This document shows, one piece after another, positions 60,231 through 64,000 of a stretch of 64,000 bases of DNA; positions within the stretch are counted from its first letter, which is position 1; every line of letters begins with the position of its first letter. The notes below the pieces were generated by a model. The model did not search any database, was not told the origin of the DNA, and saw nothing but the letters and a program-made list of their open reading frames with translations. Made by a program: the position numbers and the translations under genes. This DNA is from an uncultured Collinsella sp. (lineage in GTDB: Bacteria; Actinomycetota; Coriobacteriia; Coriobacteriales; Coriobacteriaceae), in assembly GCA_958403385.1 (NCBI GenBank), contig CATXXC010000013.1:9419-73418 (forward strand), given 5' to 3'.

Positions 60231-60688
60231 AGTTTCGGTTGCGGCGGCAGCTGCCTGCCAAAGGGCGCCACGCAGCTGCTGACGAACTACAAGTACGTGC
60301 CGCAGAGCAAGATCGAGGCCATCGTGGAGGCCAACCGCATCCGTAAGGAATTCGCGGCCGGCGTGATGCTGCAGATGGGGTGGGATCACATGGATGCCGG
60401 AAAGGGGAATCCTGTCTTGGGCGTGCGCTGCCTGTTAATGGAGCTCAGCTCCGATTCCCTCCGAGTGAGCTCCATCCAGGGTATCATGAAGCGCGTGAAG
60501 GCCAAGAACTGTCCGTGGTGGTTAATGAGCCCACGCTGGACGCGCCGGAGTTCTTCGGCTCCGAGGCGACCCACGACCTGGAGGCCTTCAATATCGGCTG
60601 CGACGTGATCGTCGCCAACCGCTGGGGCGACGAGCTCGCAGATGTGGCGGACAAGGTGTACACGAGGAATCTTTTTAAGAGGAACTAG
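60231..60688 (+). pseudogene. ugd: Broken second copy of the ugd 3' end
   Basis: From 60,231 the sequence reads [40 protein letters not shown] and [20 protein letters not shown], and later [20 protein letters not shown] and [14 protein letters not shown]. These match the last ~150 residues of ugd at 49,700-50,170. A one-base loss around 60,505-60,515 shifts frame. The NAD-binding half is absent, and the active-site segment has Asp changed to Gly (CLPKG for CLPKD). It is non-functional, and lies at the far end of the capsule operon. Confidence 0.88.
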
Positions 60689-60745
60689 GGGAGAGTTGCC
60701 TGTGCTAGGTAGGACCTGGCTGACGGCGAAGTCACCTTAGCTTAG

Positions 60746-60789
60746 GACGGGGGGGGTGTATCGGCTAGCGCCGATACACCCCCGTCTTT
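60746..60789 (+). terminator. Strong terminator closing the capsule operon
   Basis: GACGGGGGGGGTGTATCGGC pairs with GCCGATACACCCCCGTC around TAGC (~17 bp, a few spare G), followed by TTTCG. Confidence 0.85.
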
Positions 60790-60940
60790 CGTAGTTATCA
60801 GCAATTACAACAACGGATTCCGAATGTGCAAGTTCAGCAAGATCTGCAAGTAGGGAAGACATTAGCTGTTAAAAATATTGAATCAGTAAACACTTGATCT
60901 AGTGCTGCAAATCCGGGAATGACCGATTGGGGAACACGCA

Positions 60941-62731
60941 ATGCAAGCCAATGAAATCACCGAGGCAATTAAGAATTACATGCAATGCGACGCTATTGGT
61001 CTTCAAGCGTTAGTCCTGCATGGCGAATGGGGTTCAGGCAAGACTTATTATTGTGAGAACGATCTTAAAGCTGCTCTAAAAGGAATAGACGTAAAGACAT
61101 GTCGCGTGTCGCTATTTGGTGTATCCGATTATGACGAGGTTCTCAATCGGGTTACCGCTTCCTGTCTCCCTTTATCTGATAAGGTTGCACACGGTGTGGG
61201 TGCCGCGATAAGCGCTTTAGTGAAAAACACTATTAAAGCTGGTTCCTCAATATTAAGCGAAAAAATCGAAGACCTTGGAATTCAGTTAACTCTAAAACCA
61301 GATTTGTTACTGCCTTTACTCGACATGAAGAAAGTTCTCGTGATTTTTGATGATTGCGAACGAAGCCGCTTCGCTCAAGACGATCGAGTATTTCTTGGGT
61401 TCGTAAATAATATGGTCGAAAATCATGGCTGGCATGTAATGCTTGTCAGAAATAAGCCACTGTCATTTAAGGATGAGAGCTCTGTCGAAAAAGCGATTAT
61501 GGGCCAAATCCTATTTGAGCCTGATCTTCAGGCACTTTATCGGGGCTTAGTTAAACCCAAACTGCAGTTTCCAGAACATATTGATTTTGATATTGATGAC
61601 GCGATTATTGATGGAATTAAAGGATCCGCCATTAATGTAAGGGCTTTATCCAGATCAATTCCAACCATTAACTGCGTCTTGGGCACATCAGTTCTTGTCG
61701 ATAAGACCGTAAAATCATGCGGGAGAGCCCAAGCACTCTCGGATTTTATTAGTTATGCAGTCCTGGCATCGGCAGGAAATACTCCCAAAAAGCCCGATAC
61801 CTCAAACAAAGCTGTGAACATGATCGATAATTCTAAGGTCATTGAATACGAAAACTATTTACTGGTATCAGAGGCTCTTGCCCCCTTAATAGAAGGCGGG
61901 AAAGTAAGCCCTAATGCTATCGAGAACTCTTTCAAGGAGTTCGTTCTAGCCAAAAACCCAGAATCCTCCGCGGATCTCAAGGCCCGAGACATAGAAAACC
62001 AATGGTTTGCTTTGCCCTGGCTGGAAGATGATCAGGTCGAATTGTTAGCGAACCAACTTGAAATACTTTTAACTGAGGGACAGTATTCTCTAACTTGGTT
62101 TTATAAGATTATTAGGATTGCGCTTAATCTAATTGATCTTGGATTCTGGGATGAATCATTTCGCGAGAAGCTTCTCGAATCGCTTCGGCTAGCCGCCAAT
62201 CATGACCCTAAGTGCAACGCGGACATATTAAGGCAAGAGCGGGCAATGGCCAATGACTTTTACGGTATGAACGCTGATCATATTATGGATGAGCTTATAT
62301 CAAACGTTGAAAAAGAGGAAAGTGAACGAGCATTAAATCGCATCAGCCTAGAGTTGTCCGATGTTGATGGGGATACAGGAAATACGCTCTCCAACCTATT
62401 TAAAGAAGCTATGCAGTCCGGGTACTCAAGGACGATTGTGAATGTACCAGCGGAATATGTTGCTGCGTCAATCTATGAAGGAACCGCAGTTTCTCAAATG
62501 TCTCTACATTCATTTTTCAATAGAGACATAAAGAAGTACTTAGATGGTCAGAGCTTAACCGAAGCTATTGAATGGTTAAGAAGTATTGACGGCAGATTAG
62601 TCAAGGTCGGATTCAAATCACGCATGGGACAGTTGAGGACCGAATGGATTCGCAATGACATCAAAGAAGCTATTGAAGAGTTGGACGAAAGGGCTCAACG
62701 TATATCCGCAGATTCCGATAAAGACATGTGA
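60941..62731 (+). CDS. KAP-like P-loop NTPase of unknown function (possible defence gene)
   Basis: 596 residues, cytosolic. Walker A VLHGEWGSGKTYYCENDLK (~30-48); Walker B DMKKVLVIFDDCERSRF (~128-144), where the double Asp and following Glu-Arg are the style of KAP/STAND-type ATPases. A helical region follows with no motif I recognise (~260-596), and no membrane segments, unlike many KAP proteins. Codon use is AT-rich (roughly mid-40s % GC by eye) compared with both sides, indicating transfer. It stands alone after the capsule terminator; GGGGA lies 8-9 bases before the ATG. KAP-like ATPases occur in several antiphage systems, so defence is plausible but unproven. Confidence 0.6.
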   Translation: MQANEITEAIKNYMQCDAIGLQALVLHGEWGSGKTYYCENDLKAALKGIDVKTCRVSLFGVSDYDEVLNRVTASCLPLSDKVAHGVGAAISALVKNTIKAGSSILSEKIEDLGIQLTLKPDLLLPLLDMKKVLVIFDDCERSRFAQDDRVFLGFVNNMVENHGWHVMLVRNKPLSFKDESSVEKAIMGQILFEPDLQALYRGLVKPKLQFPEHIDFDIDDAIIDGIKGSAINVRALSRSIPTINCVLGTSVLVDKTVKSCGRAQALSDFISYAVLASAGNTPKKPDTSNKAVNMIDNSKVIEYENYLLVSEALAPLIEGGKVSPNAIENSFKEFVLAKNPESSADLKARDIENQWFALPWLEDDQVELLANQLEILLTEGQYSLTWFYKIIRIALNLIDLGFWDESFREKLLESLRLAANHDPKCNADILRQERAMANDFYGMNADHIMDELISNVEKEESERALNRISLELSDVDGDTGNTLSNLFKEAMQSGYSRTIVNVPAEYVAASIYEGTAVSQMSLHSFFNRDIKKYLDGQSLTEAIEWLRSIDGRLVKVGFKSRMGQLRTEWIRNDIKEAIEELDERAQRISADSDKDM

Positions 62732-62947
62732 TTGAGTAAAGTCGTTCAATAGCTTGTTGGTATAGCACGTCTGGCTCAACCCGAATTCATCCTTTCACCG
62801 ACTGGCAAAACGATTTACACCTAATTCCTGCCACAGCTCAGGGGCAACTTCTTTGTTTATGGCTTGATCTCGCTAAACTAATAACTGCTGCTACCAGGGC
62901 ATTTTCTGGTGCACATTCTATTGGCTCCTGCGAAGATCGGAGCGGGT
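62732..62947. other. Gap between the NTPase gene and the secreted-protein gene
   Basis: 216 bases without a gene. TTGATC (~62,863) followed by AT-rich sequence (CTAAACTAATAAC) may be a promoter for the next gene. Nothing else is visible. Confidence 0.3.
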
Positions 62948-63973
62948 ATGTTTGCCGCCGAGTCCCACACCGGCCGTCATTACATTGCGATTGTTGCCAT
63001 GGCCTGCCTATGCGTTTTGCTGGGCGGGCCTTCTTGTGCCGCGGGCGCGGAGAGCCTCATCATCGCGGGCGCGACGTACTACGAGCCGGGCGTGTCGGGC
63101 CCCGGCTGGGTCTGGACCGATGCCGACCACCTGGAGCTTAATGGCTACGCGGGCGAGGCCATCGGCGCCGAGGGCGACCTGGTGTTGACGCTTGCCGGGC
63201 AGAACTCCGTGACGGAGTCGCATGCGCCCGATGCGGACATCACGCAGTGCGGCATGGAGGTGTGGGGCAGCCTGACGCTTCGCGGCACCGGGTCCCTGGC
63301 GGCATCGGGCTCGCAGTGCGCGATCCACGTCTCGCGGGCGCTCGTGGTGGACGGCTGCGCCGTCGATGCGCGGGCAGACGGGGCCGATACTACAAACGAG
63401 GCGGTCGCCGGCGTGATTGCCGGCGACATGGCCGTGCGCGGCGGCGGGCGCGTCGTTGCCGCGGGCGCCGGGTCCGGAGCGGGCGTGCGCGCCTACGGCG
63501 TGTATCTGCAGGACTTAGGCCTTGGCAATGGCGCGGCCAGCTGTCGGCTTTCCGTCGATGCCTCGTGGCTTGATGCGGTCGGTGCCGACGGCGGTGTTGC
63601 TTGTCTGGGTGGGTCGCTTGTGTCCGCACGGTTTGTGACGCCTGCTGGTGGGGTCTTTGGTGCTAGTGGCGTGGTGGATGCCGGCGATGCGTTGGCACCG
63701 CATGTGGTGGTTGAGCCCGATGTCGCCACACCTCCGGCGGGGGAGACCGACGGGCGCGAGGTGCCCGGTGGCGCGGGCGAGCCGGCTGGTGGCGCCGGTC
63801 CTGCCGGTGGGCAGCCCGGTGCCGGGTCCGCGACGGATCCCGCCCTGAAGCCCGCGACTGCGACGCCCAAGACGATCACGACAACCAAAACGACAGTAAA
63901 CAGGACCACGGTGTCCACGCCATCCAAGGCCAAGGCTGCCGGCGCCGCGATCGCGTCGAAAATGTTGGTGTAA
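62948..63973 (+). CDS. Secreted protein with beta-helix-like middle and Pro/Gly/Thr tail
   Basis: 341 residues. Signal peptide: HYIAIVAMACLCVLLGGPSCAAGAES, with likely cleavage after AAG or AAA-type site around residue 32. The middle (~35-240) is made of short Gly/Ala/Val repeats (LVLTLAGQNSV, LTLRGTGSLAASGSQ, LVVDGCAVDARAD, MAVRGGGRVVAAGAGS), which look like a carbohydrate-binding or right-handed beta-helix domain. The C-terminal ~90 residues are Pro/Gly/Ala then Thr/Lys-rich (TPKTITTTKTTVNRTTVST), with no LPXTG sorting signal. ATG 62948 has GGAG 6 bases upstream; a GTG at 62909 would place the signal too far in. GC content is high again here. Confidence 0.65.
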   Translation: MFAAESHTGRHYIAIVAMACLCVLLGGPSCAAGAESLIIAGATYYEPGVSGPGWVWTDADHLELNGYAGEAIGAEGDLVLTLAGQNSVTESHAPDADITQCGMEVWGSLTLRGTGSLAASGSQCAIHVSRALVVDGCAVDARADGADTTNEAVAGVIAGDMAVRGGGRVVAAGAGSGAGVRAYGVYLQDLGLGNGAASCRLSVDASWLDAVGADGGVACLGGSLVSARFVTPAGGVFGASGVVDAGDALAPHVVVEPDVATPPAGETDGREVPGGAGEPAGGAGPAGGQPGAGSATDPALKPATATPKTITTTKTTVNRTTVSTPSKAKAAGAAIASKMLV

Positions 63974-64000
63974 GGGTGACGCCCTAGCGCCCGTTTAACG

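Noticed and set aside
60749..60756. Run of eight G as a second phase-variable tract
   Set aside because: It lies in the terminator stem, outside any coding frame.

Overview
The window looks like a chromosomal piece of a high-GC, anaerobic, Gram-positive gut-type actinobacterium. A Coriobacteriia member such as Collinsella is my best guess, from gene content and codon style, not from any search. Three blocks with different base composition are joined together.

Block 1 (1-14,621, very GC-rich, all on +) is a tightly overlapping anaerobic (cbi-type) cobalamin operon: cbiD (cut by the window edge), a collapsed cbiL, cbiG, cobJ/cbiH, a cbiE-cbiT fusion, cbiA, cobT, cobU, cobS, a CobU-like/CobC-like fusion, cbiB, cobD, cbiP, btuR, cbiC and cbiJ. 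Almost every stop overlaps the next start, so the genes are probably translationally coupled. The odd point is cbiL: only its first ~9 and last ~60 codons remain. The block ends at an IS21-type transposase fragment and a palindromic repeat, after which base composition drops.

Block 2 (14,833-46,740, moderately high GC) is housekeeping. It holds a MacB-type export system with adaptor, an L,D-transpeptidase, serine dehydratase, metK, gltX, priA-def-fmt-rsmB, a FmdB-type zinc ribbon, and a glycogen/maltodextrin locus on the minus strand (glgB, glgP, glgC, glgD, glgA, then a GH13-GH77 fusion). A HAD phosphatase, a thiamine pyrophosphokinase and tRNA-Ala(GGC) follow. GlgA and GlgB carry Lys/Ala/Thr-rich, histone-H1-like tails, and a shared TGGTAAAAC-type motif lies upstream of both glycogen-related transcription units. 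Several families of long intergenic palindromes are scattered through this block.

Block 3 (46,860-64,000) is accessory. A ~600-base leader with strong hairpins precedes a LoaP/NusG-like antiterminator, then a capsule or exopolysaccharide operon: initiating phosphoglycosyl transferase, ugd, an Alg14/Alg13-like pair, an ATP-grasp protein, glycosyltransferases, an acetyltransferase broken at a run of ten G, a Wzy-like polymerase, a pyruvyl transferase, a Wzx-like flippase and an F420-hydrogenase-beta-like protein. A broken second copy of the ugd 3' end and a strong terminator close the operon. Beyond it lie an AT-richer KAP-like P-loop NTPase gene (a possible defence gene) and a secreted GC-rich protein.

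The best leads are the poly-G switch in the acetyltransferase, the H1-like tails on glycogen enzymes, the LoaP leader RNA, the collapsed cbiL inside an otherwise intact B12 operon, and the orphan KAP-like NTPase.
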